A stretch of 15,141 nucleotides of DNA. It comes from Martensiomyces pterosporus (taxonomy: Eukaryota; Kickxellomycota; Kickxellomycetes; Kickxellales; Kickxellaceae). Below the pieces are notes generated by a model that was not told where the DNA came from, ran no database searches, and worked only from the letters and a program-made list of their open reading frames with translations. The position numbers were made by a program, and so were the translations under genes. The stretch covers positions 59,756-74,896 of the forward strand of contig MU604011.1 in NCBI GenBank assembly GCA_025201845.1, in the 5' to 3' direction. This document shows, piece after piece, positions 8,910 through 15,141 of the stretch (position 1 is the first letter of the stretch; each line of letters starts with the position of its first letter).

Positions 8910-9902
8910 ATGACTCTATCTACAAAGCGCAAAAGCTCTCGTAGCACCCAGCATGCTGAGGCAGCAGAGCAGCCCGCATATGAGAGTGGTCAGGAGGCCT
9001 TCTCAAACGCGGAGGAAGTCACCTCGAACCCCAAGAACGAACAGCAAACAGACCAGGCTTTGCAGTGGGCCCTTTCGGAGATGACCCTGTCGGACGCCGC
9101 TCTACGCATCGATGTGTTCACCGGCGAAAACCCGATACAGACTGCGCGCTGGCTCAAGCGCATCGAAACCCTTTACCCTGGGGGTTCTGTGTGGTACGGT
9201 GAGCGCCTCACCCTGGCCAAGATGCGTCTGCAAGGACAGGCCAAGGTCGAGATCCAAAGGGTATTTCTCGACGACTGGGACGAGTTCAAGGAGTGCCTCC
9301 TCGACTACTTTGACCCAGAGATAGCAGCCACCATGCTCTGCGAGCAGCTGGACGACAGGTCCAGGTACAAGGGCATGCCAGCCATGCAGGCGCTGCAGCT
9401 AGCCACGCGTGACAGGAGAGACCTCAGGTGGCACTACGGAGCGGACACGAATGACCGCTCGCTCCTATCAGCCCTAAAGGCTATCTTCCCCGTTGCTATC
9501 TTGACTCTGGTCGGCTTCAAGGCCACTGGGGATTTCGATGACCTGGTCAGGCGGCTCAAGGAACATGTCCTTATTGCCAATGCCCTCAACGACGCTGATT
9601 TCAACTGGGCCAAGGAGGGCCAGATACAGGTGTTCACCGCCGCTCCAAAGGACAAGAAGATCAAGAAGAGCAAGAAGAGCAAGGAGGGCAAGAAGAGCAA
9701 GAAGGGCAAGAAGAGCAAGAAGGGCAAGAAGGGCAAGAATGGCAAGAAGACGGAGTCCGCGGCCACCCCTCCAGCCGGTATCGCTGAGCTGACCGCCCAA
9801 TTCCAAGAGCTGATGGTCAACTTCCAAGCCCTGCAAGAACAGATGGACAATCTCAACGAAATTTTTAACCAAAACTACCTTTGCGGCGAACAGGAGTCGT
9901 GA
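8910..9902 (+). CDS. gag: Gag-like capsid protein of a Ty3-type retrotransposon (intact ORF, Lys-rich tail)
   Basis: The intact ORF is 330 codons. The N-terminal 60 residues are polar and disordered-looking. Residues about 68-215 resemble the helical retrotransposon gag fold: FTGENPIQTARWLKRIETLYP, then AKMRLQGQAKVEIQR, WDEFKECLLDYFDPE and a Leu-rich helix pair. In place of CCHC zinc knuckles is a Lys-Ser/Lys-Gly repeat tail (about 247-280), then a C-terminal heptad-like coiled coil (ELTAQFQELMVNFQALQEQM). ATG 8910 follows the LTR-like segment by a few bases. AATAAA at 9911-9916, nine bases past the stop, could be a polyadenylation signal. Pol survives only as a relic downstream, so this ORF outlived its element. 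It could be a young non-autonomous remnant or a domesticated gag. Gag homology is judged from pattern, without a search. Confidence 0.7.
   Translation: MTLSTKRKSSRSTQHAEAAEQPAYESGQEAFSNAEEVTSNPKNEQQTDQALQWALSEMTLSDAALRIDVFTGENPIQTARWLKRIETLYPGGSVWYGERLTLAKMRLQGQAKVEIQRVFLDDWDEFKECLLDYFDPEIAATMLCEQLDDRSRYKGMPAMQALQLATRDRRDLRWHYGADTNDRSLLSALKAIFPVAILTLVGFKATGDFDDLVRRLKEHVLIANALNDADFNWAKEGQIQVFTAAPKDKKIKKSKKSKEGKKSKKGKKSKKGKKGKNGKKTESAATPPAGIAELTAQFQELMVNFQALQEQMDNLNEIFNQNYLCGEQES
9651..9749 (+). repeat. Lys-rich minisatellite in gag (units of about 12 bp, AAGAAGRGC type)
   Basis: Iterated AAGAAGAGC / AAGAAGGGC units encode alternating KKS, KKG and GKK triplets, giving a strongly basic stretch of about 30 residues. 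It sits where nucleocapsid zinc knuckles would normally lie. The long Leu-rich antisense ORF here (CTTCTTGCC read on the other strand) is only its shadow. Confidence 0.9.
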
Positions 9903-9916
9903 GTATAACCAATAAA

Positions 9917-10345
9917 CTGATTGACAACACAAACGACCGCCCGGTCAATGCCAAGGGCAAAACAATGGTGCAGGCACTCAGGGGAAACAGCCACGACGGA
10001 GGCGTCGCGACAGTAAGGGCGGAGATCTTGTGGCAATTCGTTGAAGCGGTGGTGGATTACAGGTCCGAGGATGACCCCGACTGCCCTGGCCGACTCGTGG
10101 TCGTCGTTTCTGAGCTCAAGATCAAAGACGTTCTCCACCACGTCCATGAGAGCAGTGGTCACCCACGCGGCACGCGCTTCGTCAGTGAACTCCGGCCGTC
10201 AGTGAACTCTGGCGGCGCTACTGATTCGCGGGCATGATTGACAAGGCGGCCGACTTTGCACGGAGATGCCACGCCTGCCAGATCACAGTCATGGCGAAAC
10301 CTTCACAGGCTGGTCGCGACCACAGGGAACCGGCAGTCATAGGGC
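9917..10345 (+). pseudogene. Decayed pol relic: integrase zinc-binding (H2C2) domain
   Basis: The recognisable part is about 10050-10285. One frame reads RLVVVVSELKIKDVLHHVHE then SSGHPRGTRFVSEL, which fits the start of Ty3/Gypsy integrase (VVP..L...IL...H....GH.G..R). After a 17-bp duplication (10180-10213) the frame shifts. It continues as WRRY-stop-FAGMIDKAADFARRCHACQ, with the CxxC pair at 10267-10278 and TGA at 10222-10224 where the family has Trp (YWxxM). His and Cys ligands are therefore present but split by a frameshift and a stop. RT, RNase H, protease and the integrase DDE core are absent. It lies just downstream of the gag ORF in the same orientation, as expected for one collapsed element. 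Bases 9917-10049 show no recognisable domain. Confidence 0.7.
10180..10213. repeat. 17-bp near-perfect tandem duplication in the integrase relic
   Basis: CGTCAGTGAACTCCGGC (10180-10196) is followed directly by CGTCAGTGAACTCTGGC (10197-10213), with one mismatch. The extra 17 bp shifts the frame and disrupts the integrase zinc-binding reading. Confidence 0.93.
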
Positions 10346-10520
10346 TGTTGGCAGGATCGGATGCTGCTCAGTTGGGAGCGCCAACCATGCCCGGGCTGAG
10401 AAGCACATAAATACCTCCCCTGGCCTGCTTTTCCCTTGACTGTTCTTTAACTTCTCAAACACTCAAATCGCTGATTATTCTCAATAATATTTGCTTCACC
10501 GCTCGCCTGTACTGAAAACA
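10346..10520 (+). repeat. LTR-like segment B (3' side of the gag element)
   Basis: It starts TGTTGGCAGGATCGGATGCT and shows the same block order as the other two segments: GGGAGCG, then ACATAAATAC (TATA-like, near 10407), CCTGCTTTTCCC, GTTCTTTAAC, CTCAAACACTC and CAATAATATTTGCTTCACCG. The pairing with segment A across gag and the integrase relic suggests the two LTRs of one old, internally deleted element. The copies have diverged widely, and the exact right end and target-site duplications are not resolved. Confidence 0.5.
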
Positions 10521-10598
10521 CACTTGTTAGATATGAACAAGGAAAAGTGAAAAGGAGAGTGAAAATGAAAGATTCAGAATGAGCTCTATGTTTGTGCA

Positions 10599-12290
10599 CT
10601 AGTCATGCACATCACTTGCACCCAACACCTTAAGAGCTTGCAGATGAGGAAACAAATTCGCATAGCGAACAGCGAATTCCTTGATGTCAGAGACATATAA
10701 ATTGGGCACAACAACCTTATCTAGAGACTGAAGAAGAATTGTCATGTAGCGCATAACATCCAGGCTGAATACCAGCGGTAACCTGGAATCAGAAGAACGT
10801 GTACTAGACAGAAAGATCACTTCATTCAAATAAATCCAAAAGCTATTAATACAAGTATTAATACGCAGTGCTTGCGCTGAACTTCCTTCGAGTATTGCCT
10901 GCAGGTTTGCACCAGCTTCATTGATCTCATCCACCACATTCTCAAGTCGAAGTGTGCGTAGCCTTGGTAGTTGAGTAACGAGCTGAACAACTGAGTGAAG
11001 ATGTACATTAGCAACAAGATCTAGACTCTCAAGATTTACCCATTCAATTGTGCTGGGTATAGGCAAAGGTACATTACATTGGCTCACACCCAATATAGCA
11101 GTCCTTATAGTAAAAGGTGTGCCAAGCAGCTTGCAATAAAACTCGACGTAGTCATTGTAGTCGTCTGGTGAAACACTGTGAATCTGGAAACAAGCATTTT
11201 CTGCATTAAGCAGAATGCGGGGGTCCATGTGTTGGACTGATCTGAACGAACTCTGGATTGCGACAGCCTGGAGAGGCGAGTAGACAAACATAGAGTAGAG
11301 TGCACCATCATTGTATGGGCTATTAAGTATATGTAGCTCTTTCAACTTTGGAAAGAATAGCTTGCTACAACCAATGTTGAGTGAAACTGTATTCGTGCTC
11401 ACTTGCCTGCTGGAATTGCTTGACTCCTCTGCATTATCCGGTGGTTGCCGAAATGCAAGTTTTAGATAAGTGAGATTGCTAAACTCGATATGGCCAGGTG
11501 CTGTACCAATAAAAGTCCACCAAGCAAAATTGTGTGGGGTGTAAGATAAAGATAGCAACTCCAGTGGTGAAGACAGCAGTTGTGGAAGCCGGTTTGTGAC
11601 TCCAGGAGCAATACCAACTCTTAAATGCCTGAGCTTATATGAAAACGAGTGGCAATTGAAAGTGATAGGTGCAGGATTGCAATGGAGCGAATGAAGCTGG
11701 TTAATATACAAGTTTACCAGTTTATTTGATAGGAGACGAGTGCCATTTGACAGGGGCTCAATATAGATACTCAAACTACCAATATTTGGGACGTGTCGAC
11801 CAAAGTACTCTGTCAGCTGTGTTGCCAATGATTCGTCGTCACTAGAAGTAGGTGAGTTATCATCAACGGCAACACCATGACCCGTATTGATGCATAGTGC
11901 GTTAATCGCTCTCCAGTGATTTGAACTAAAACTAAAACCATCCAGAGCATGAATCATATCTGTAAATTTGAGTGGACACTTGAAAGACTCTATACGTAGG
12001 TCTTTAATTGCGCTGCTGAGCCGCCGCGAGACTATAAGATCGATGTTTGACTTCCACTCATATTTTGGTTGTTCTGTATCGCTATCCTCGTCTGTTTGTT
12101 TGATATGGTACTCGAGGTGTGCTATGTGGTACACATATGGAATCATGCACTCTCTCCAAACACGACAGACTGCAGCAGGAGGTAATAGCTGCTTAAACTC
12201 CTGGAGGTTATAGCGCCTCATCGCTCCATGGTAAAAGTACGCCAACACCTTTCGCAGTATGTTTAGGTGCATCTCTTTTATGTGTGCCAT
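10599..12290 (-). CDS. F-box-like / leucine-rich protein, 563 aa
   Basis: This is a single intact ORF from ATG 12290 to a stop at 10599. Residues about 5-58 (NILRKVLAYFYHGAMRRYN, then LLPPAAVCRVWRECMIPYVY) have the pattern of a divergent F-box: a helix, LLPxAxVCRxWR, then an aromatic cluster. The rest consists of irregular leucine-rich segments of the form L..L.L (for example LRHLRVGIAP, LELLSLSYT, LTYLKLAF, LKELHILN, LESLDLVANV, LRTLRLENV, LQALKVLG). This is typical of the large F-box/LRR families of Kickxellales fungi, where such proteins are presumed substrate receptors of SCF ubiquitin ligases. An acidic insert (TSSDDES) is present. The coding DNA is visibly AT-richer than the helicase and checkpoint genes. 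The gene is flanked by retroelement pieces. Substrate is unknown; F-box call is moderate, LRR-like call good. Confidence 0.7.
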   Translation of the reverse strand: MAHIKEMHLNILRKVLAYFYHGAMRRYNLQEFKQLLPPAAVCRVWRECMIPYVYHIAHLEYHIKQTDEDSDTEQPKYEWKSNIDLIVSRRLSSAIKDLRIESFKCPLKFTDMIHALDGFSFSSNHWRAINALCINTGHGVAVDDNSPTSSDDESLATQLTEYFGRHVPNIGSLSIYIEPLSNGTRLLSNKLVNLYINQLHSLHCNPAPITFNCHSFSYKLRHLRVGIAPGVTNRLPQLLSSPLELLSLSYTPHNFAWWTFIGTAPGHIEFSNLTYLKLAFRQPPDNAEESSNSSRQVSTNTVSLNIGCSKLFFPKLKELHILNSPYNDGALYSMFVYSPLQAVAIQSSFRSVQHMDPRILLNAENACFQIHSVSPDDYNDYVEFYCKLLGTPFTIRTAILGVSQCNVPLPIPSTIEWVNLESLDLVANVHLHSVVQLVTQLPRLRTLRLENVVDEINEAGANLQAILEGSSAQALRINTCINSFWIYLNEVIFLSSTRSSDSRLPLVFSLDVMRYMTILLQSLDKVVVPNLYVSDIKEFAVRYANLFPHLQALKVLGASDVHD

Positions 12291-12789
12291 CTTCAGAAAG
12301 GAGGGTAATGGAAAATTGTAGTAGCTGAAAGGCGAGCGGAAAAGAGCGAGCAGCAGATATTGCTGCTTGGGTAGCTGTCAAAATGGCAAGCACCAGGCGA
12401 AGTCAACCATGGGAGCAACACCCACTGATTTGTTCATGCATACGTGACAAGTTGTCAATTTCCTGGCTTGGCTCTGTGAGCAAGTCGCTATGCTCTATTG
12501 CCTACTCCACATCTGAAAAGTGTGCAAACGCATTAATGTTTTCCGCGCAAACAGCAGTAGTAGATACGCTGAGCTTGTATAGAATCCCGAGCATCTCTAC
12601 TGATAGAACATGCAGAGCAGGCTACTGCACCAACTCGAAAACAACATGCACAGGGCAATTTCTACATCGTGGGCTAATTCTCACCTCTTACAGGCTGACG
12701 CTCAATGACGAATCCACATCCACAAGGAAGCAATATGTTTGGCTGTGCCGCCTTTCTACCTATAAAAATATCCTTTCCCTGTCGGGATT
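12291..12789. other. Intergenic region upstream of the F-box-like gene; no convincing gene
   Basis: The first 110 bases contain the pyrimidine-rich (minus-strand) promoter expected for the F-box-like gene, with CTCTTTTCCGCTCGCCTTTC read on the minus strand. The remainder has a + strand ATG ORF (12383-12820, 145 codons) with no recognisable domain, Ser/Cys-rich composition and an end that runs into the LTR-like segment. I regard it as chance and see no RNA gene here. Confidence 0.45.
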
Positions 12790-12935
12790 GTCTGCAGGGC
12801 TTGGGCAGAGACGTACATAAGTACTTCGATGATCCTGCCTTCCCTCTCAGAGGTTCTTTAGCTTTGCAAACAATCCCTTCGCTTTTATTCTAATACAATT
12901 GCTTCCTACCTCGCTTCGCTTGCCCACACAACAGG
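12790..12935 (+). repeat. LTR-like segment C, possibly the promoter of a truncated gag-type element
   Basis: It shares with segment A the blocks TGGGYAGAGAC, CTGCYTTYCC, CTTYGCAAACAA, TCGCTTTTATT, CTAATA, TCGCTTCGCT and GCCCACA. With segment B it shares ACATAARTAC, GTTCTTTARCTT and TTGCTTC. A short ORF follows at 12955-13014 (ATG, about 19 codons, then TAA), where gag would begin, but it shows no gag similarity. The copy is therefore a solo or truncated remnant, ending shortly before the LINE fragment. Confidence 0.5.
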
Positions 12936-13090
12936 AGCAATCCACTCAGTTCAAATGAGCACGGTTGCAGCAATTTTCAAAGCGGCTCACATCCTTTTCC
13001 TAGCTCTCATTTAAGCCACGTGCGCTTAAAAACTGTGGCTGTCGCCTGCAGGAAAAAGGGGCACAGCATTTCTACGCTAGAGCAGGAGGT

Positions 13091-13790
13091 CTAGGGCGGT
13101 GTCCTGTATTGTTTGGCGAGCGAGGTGTAGCCAACGCGGTTGGTCCAGATGGCACCGATGGCCTGGGCTACCGCTTCTGCGCGGTCGGTGATGTTGTCTT
13201 TTGTGAGGTTCTTGATGATGTTGTCGATGGGGTTGTCGCAGATGGCCCTGGTGTCCTTGCTCTTGGTGAAGAGATGCTCCAGAGCCTCATATGCATTTGT
13301 GCACTGTATGGTGTGTGCGCGGGTTATGCGCTCCTGGCCGCACCGCGAGCATGATACTGGGTAGCAGGGAATTGTGCCTAGTATCCACTTGATGATCGGG
13401 ATGCGCTGGTGACGAGGCAGTCGGAGGATTCGGTGCCTTTCTTGTATCTCGTCCACTCGCTGAGCAGTGGGATTTTGGTTCTTGAGGGCTGCCATGGCCT
13501 TCTCACCCTTGTTGGAGGAGGCCTCTGGCATTATCTCGCCTTGTTGTTTGTAGGCCGTCGTGTAGATACGCTTCGCCCACGTTCTTCTGCTTGATGGTTT
13601 TGCCTGCGAGGCATTCTTGAACTGCCCGTGTAGTATGTGGTCTTTGGATACCTTTGTGCTTGACCGTGCGTAGTTGGTTGCAAGTGACCGCCATCGGTGT
13701 GCCATTGGATGCATATCGCATAGCCGGAGCACCGCCGCTTTAGATCTCTTTGCTGGTATGCTGAGCAATGAGCATAATAATTTTGCTTGT
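13091..13790 (-). pseudogene. 5'-truncated LINE (non-LTR retrotransposon) reverse transcriptase C-terminus
   Basis: Read on the minus strand, the open frame ends at 13091. It begins with a thumb-like segment (LLCSLLSIPAKRSKAAVLRL, PMAHRWRSLA) and continues through basic linkers to RHRILRLPRHQRIPIIKWIL. A CCHC finger follows at 13351-13301 (CSRCGQERITRAHTIQC, C-x2-C-x8-H-x3-C), then an Ala-rich helical tail. The finger after the RT/thumb region is characteristic of LINE ORF2 3' ends. RT catalytic motifs and endonuclease are missing, consistent with the usual 5' truncation. The junction with unrelated sequence is at about 13790/13791, where an 80-bp direct repeat begins. The frame extends a little into that repeat before a TAG near 13868. 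No poly-A tail is evident past the stop. Confidence 0.6.
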
Positions 13791-13870
13791 GTGGTTTCCT
13801 TGTTAGCAATACATCTATTTACAAGCATACCCTCGCACTCCACACGGCCACCCTGCCATACATTCTAACA
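13791..13870. repeat. 80-bp direct repeat, copy 1
   Basis: It aligns without gaps to 14054-14133 (offset 263), starting GTGGTTTCCTTGTTAGCAAT and ending TCTAACA, with 11 mismatches by eye. The first 35 bases are identical. It abuts the 5' truncation point of the LINE fragment. Confidence 0.93.
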
Positions 13871-14053
13871 ACTGCCAAGGGTGGCCAGCAGCAGCTGTGT
13901 GATAAAGACGTCGCCGCGGAGAAAAAAGCACACTGACAAGCACCCATGCAAAACTATTGAAGTGAGCCGCTGAGCTGGCTCTCCCCTTTGGGAGTCCGCC
14001 AAGGCGCAGAAGTTCCCCTGGCATAAAAGCAGGGAGGCCGCCGCAATAGAGTA
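13871..14053. other. Spacer between the two 80-bp repeats
   Basis: This stretch has no convincing ORF. It holds a small hairpin CTCCC-CTTT-GGGAG (13981-13994) and a TATA-like CATAAAAG (14022-14029). It could be promoter-like or the interior of a small element, but no family is recognised. Confidence 0.4.
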
Positions 14054-14133
14054 GTGGTTTCCTTGTTAGCAATACATCTATTTACAAGTACACCCCTACA
14101 GTCTACACGGCCACCCTGCCTCACTATCTAACA
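14054..14133. repeat. 80-bp direct repeat, copy 2
   Basis: This is the partner of 13791-13870, with the same orientation, length and ends. Most of the differences lie in a 16-bp central block and a 6-bp block near the right end. No terminal TG...CA ends or target duplications are visible. Confidence 0.93.
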
Positions 14134-14274
14134 AAACGAAGACAGAGGACCAAGCCAGCACCCAGCAAGATACGCCGTCGCATTGTCTGTCCGCTCACTG
14201 CTCTTCGCCAGCCTCCATCTAGCCCCTGGTTCCTCAGCACTGGGCAAAAGGGAAGGATGCAGCGAAGAAGCAGC
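14134..14274. other. Unannotated spacer before the tRNA
   Basis: I see no ORF, repeat or RNA structure here; the last bases are the tRNA downstream flank. Confidence 0.4.
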
Positions 14275-14278
14275 AAAA
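14275..14278 (-). terminator. RNA polymerase III terminator of tRNA-Ala
   Basis: AAAA on the + strand reads TTTT on the minus strand, five bases after the tRNA 3' end. This is the usual Pol III stop signal. Confidence 0.65.
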
Positions 14279-14283
14279 GAAAT

Positions 14284-14356
14284 TGGAGGACCTGGGTATC
14301 GATCCCAGTACCTCGCGCATGCTAAGCGCGCGCTCTCCCATCTGAGCTAGACCCCC
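14284..14356 (-). tRNA. tRNA-Ala (anticodon AGC)
   Basis: The 73-nt cloverleaf has acceptor GGGGGTC/GTCCTCC (one G-T pair and one T-T mismatch at 6-67), D arm GCTC-AGATGGGA-GAGC, anticodon arm CGCGC-TTAGCAT-GCGCG with AGC at 34-36, T arm CTGGG-ATCGATA-CCCAG and discriminator A. A-box and B-box promoters are internal. No intron and no encoded CCA, as is normal for a eukaryotic nuclear gene. The acceptor mismatch leaves a small chance that it is a slightly degraded copy. Confidence 0.9.
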
Positions 14357-14509
14357 TGATTAGAACAGCCCGAATCGGACCCATTCTCTGAATTCTGATC
14401 CGTCGTTCGATAGCAGATATTCTCCCATATGAAATAGCCTCGTCATATACCCGTGTCAACCTGGGAAGATGGTTCGAAGCGTATTGGATTTGTAATACGA
14501 TTCTATGGT
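14357..14509. other. Spacer between tRNA 5' end and LTR
   Basis: About 150 bp directly upstream of the tRNA gene with no recognisable gene or repeat. This position is a favoured target of tRNA-seeking retrotransposons. Confidence 0.4.
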
Positions 14510-14738
14510 TGTTGTACCCAGAACTCTGCCTTAAATAGTGTTAATTCTGCCATGAATCACGGCATCCACCGTATATAACGGTGCAGATGCTGACAAATGT
14601 CCACTTCTCGCCTATTCCATGGATCAGTATAAAAGGCATAACCTGAGCTGGTTCTCTCAACATATAATCATCAAGCAATTATCAAGTCCGACCTTAAGAA
14701 TACATATCAATATATCTCAGAGAATTCTCAGGACAACA
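14510..14738 (+). repeat. Probable solo LTR (TGTTGT...ACAACA), 229 bp
   Basis: The segment begins TGTTGTACCC and ends CAGGACAACA, so its ends are 6-bp inverted repeats TGTTGT/ACAACA as in Ty1 and Ty3 type LTRs. A strong TATA box lies centrally (14628-14636). It sits about 150 bp upstream of a tRNA gene. The 5-bp flanks (ATGGT on the left, AACCC on the right) do not match, so a target-site duplication is not supported; no element interior is recognised to the right. Confidence 0.55.
14628..14636 (+). promoter_or_regulatory. TATA box (TATAAAAGG) within the LTR
   Basis: A consensus TATA element near the middle of the LTR, followed by a pyrimidine-rich GGTTCTCTC stretch about 25 bp downstream that could be the initiator. 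It would define the U3/R boundary. Confidence 0.6.
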
Positions 14739-14780
14739 AACCCTTCACCATGCACCCTTCCAATCCCAAGACTGCACTGG

Positions 14781-15140
14781 CTAACCTGCTTGCAGCAACA
14801 CAGATTGTTGTGCTGTGATCCAAGTTTCTGATGTCCGCTGTGTGTGATCTGAGGCTTTATTTTCGGACGATGGTTCATCTCCAGATCGATATATAAGACA
14901 GTTGGATGCTATATGGATTACATACATACAGTAAATGCTTTGATATTGGCTGACGGGAGAAACATCTTCCTTCACCTTTACCGATTCAGGACGACGACGA
15001 TGATCATAGAGGTTTATCATTTTCATTTCTTTCAAGTGTAAGTTCAATTCTAGCACCTTTAAACCTTTGATTGCGGTACCTCGAACCCCAGAAATCCTTA
15101 CTGCCAAGACTGTCAACACTGGCAGAGCATATTTATCTAT
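14781..15140 (-). CDS. Possible C-terminal part of another leucine-rich (F-box/LRR-type) protein, cut by window edge
   Basis: On the minus strand the frame is open from the window edge to TAG at 14781 (119 codons plus stop). Its first part is LRR-like (YALPVLTVLAVRISGV, GLKVLELNLHLKEMKMINL), after which the sequence is polar and low in pattern. Base composition is AT-rich like the F-box-like gene at 10599-12290, and such genes often cluster. It overlaps the LTR flank, so the last 50-60 codons may be read-through into non-coding DNA. No domain can be named from this fragment alone. Confidence 0.33.
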   Translation of the reverse strand: MDKYALPVLTVLAVRISGVRGTAIKGLKVLELNLHLKEMKMINLYDHRRRPESVKVKEDVSPVSQYQSIYCMYVIHIASNCLIYRSGDEPSSENKASDHTQRTSETWITAQQSVLLQAG

Positions 15141-15141
15141 G

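Noticed and set aside
9434..9932. Leu/Phe-rich minus-strand ORFs that look like membrane segments
   Set aside because: They are the complement of the Lys-rich AAGAAGRGC repeats in gag, so the apparent transmembrane stretch is an artefact.
12383..12820. 145-codon + strand ATG ORF upstream of the F-box-like gene
   Set aside because: No recognisable domain, Ser/Cys-rich composition, and it runs into the LTR-like segment; most likely chance.
13815..14072. Minus-strand 85-aa ORF across the repeat spacer
   Set aside because: It spans one repeat and unrelated spacer and has no recognisable pattern.
13791..14133. The 80-bp repeats as LTRs of a small element
   Set aside because: No TG...CA ends, no target-site duplication and a spacer of only 183 bp without coding content.
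14750..14818. 22-codon ORF just after the LTR (MHPSNPKTALANLLAATQIV start) as a gene start
   Set aside because: Good start context but far too short, with no supporting intron sites or continuation. It may be a fortuitous ATG downstream of the LTR promoter.
1..15141. CRISPR arrays, bacterial operons or phage-like modules
   Set aside because: No regularly spaced repeats of that type and no bacterial gene signals; all recognisable genes are eukaryotic.

Overview
The window looks like nuclear DNA of a compact, intron-poor fungal genome, probably an early-diverging lineage such as the Kickxellales (Coemansia type). The grounds are long uninterrupted eukaryotic ORFs (a spindle-checkpoint protein and a DHX29-type helicase), pyrimidine-rich fungal-style promoters, an F-box/leucine-rich protein of a kind abundant in that group, relics of LTR and LINE retrotransposons, and a eukaryotic tRNA-Ala(AGC). 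The lineage call is inference.

Left half (1-8583) is conserved single-copy gene space. A MAD3/BUB1-family mitotic checkpoint gene reads leftward from 3251 and runs off the window after 1083 codons. It has an N-terminal KEN box, the Mad3/BUB1 TPR region, an ABBA-KEN-ABBA cassette and a GLEBS-like Bub3-binding segment. It is divergent from a DEAH/RHA helicase of the DHX29 family (3702-8583). The roughly 450-bp shared promoter carries three exact forkhead-type boxes. The helicase ORF is broken by a perfect 85-bp tandem duplication (7698-7867) just before the C-terminal OB-fold region, and its Walker B motif reads DEVQ instead of DExH.

Middle (8584-10525) is the remains of a Ty3-like LTR retrotransposon: an LTR-like segment, an intact gag-like ORF with a Lys-rich tail in place of zinc knuckles, a decayed integrase zinc-binding relic (17-bp duplication frameshift and a Trp-to-stop change), and a second LTR-like segment. 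Protease, RT and RNase H are missing.

Right part (10526-15141) is AT-richer accessory DNA. It holds an intact F-box/LRR-like gene on the minus strand (10599-12290), a third LTR-like segment, a 5'-truncated LINE RT C-terminal fragment, an 80-bp direct repeat pair, a tRNA-Ala gene, a probable TGTTGT...ACAACA LTR just upstream of that tRNA, and a possible C-terminal piece of another LRR-type gene at the right edge.

No new defence or other multi-gene system is evident. The most notable items are the 85-bp frameshifting duplication plus DEVQ in the helicase, the reiterated APC/C-binding motifs in the checkpoint protein, the forkhead-box cluster between the two genes, and the surviving gag ORF next to a dead pol.
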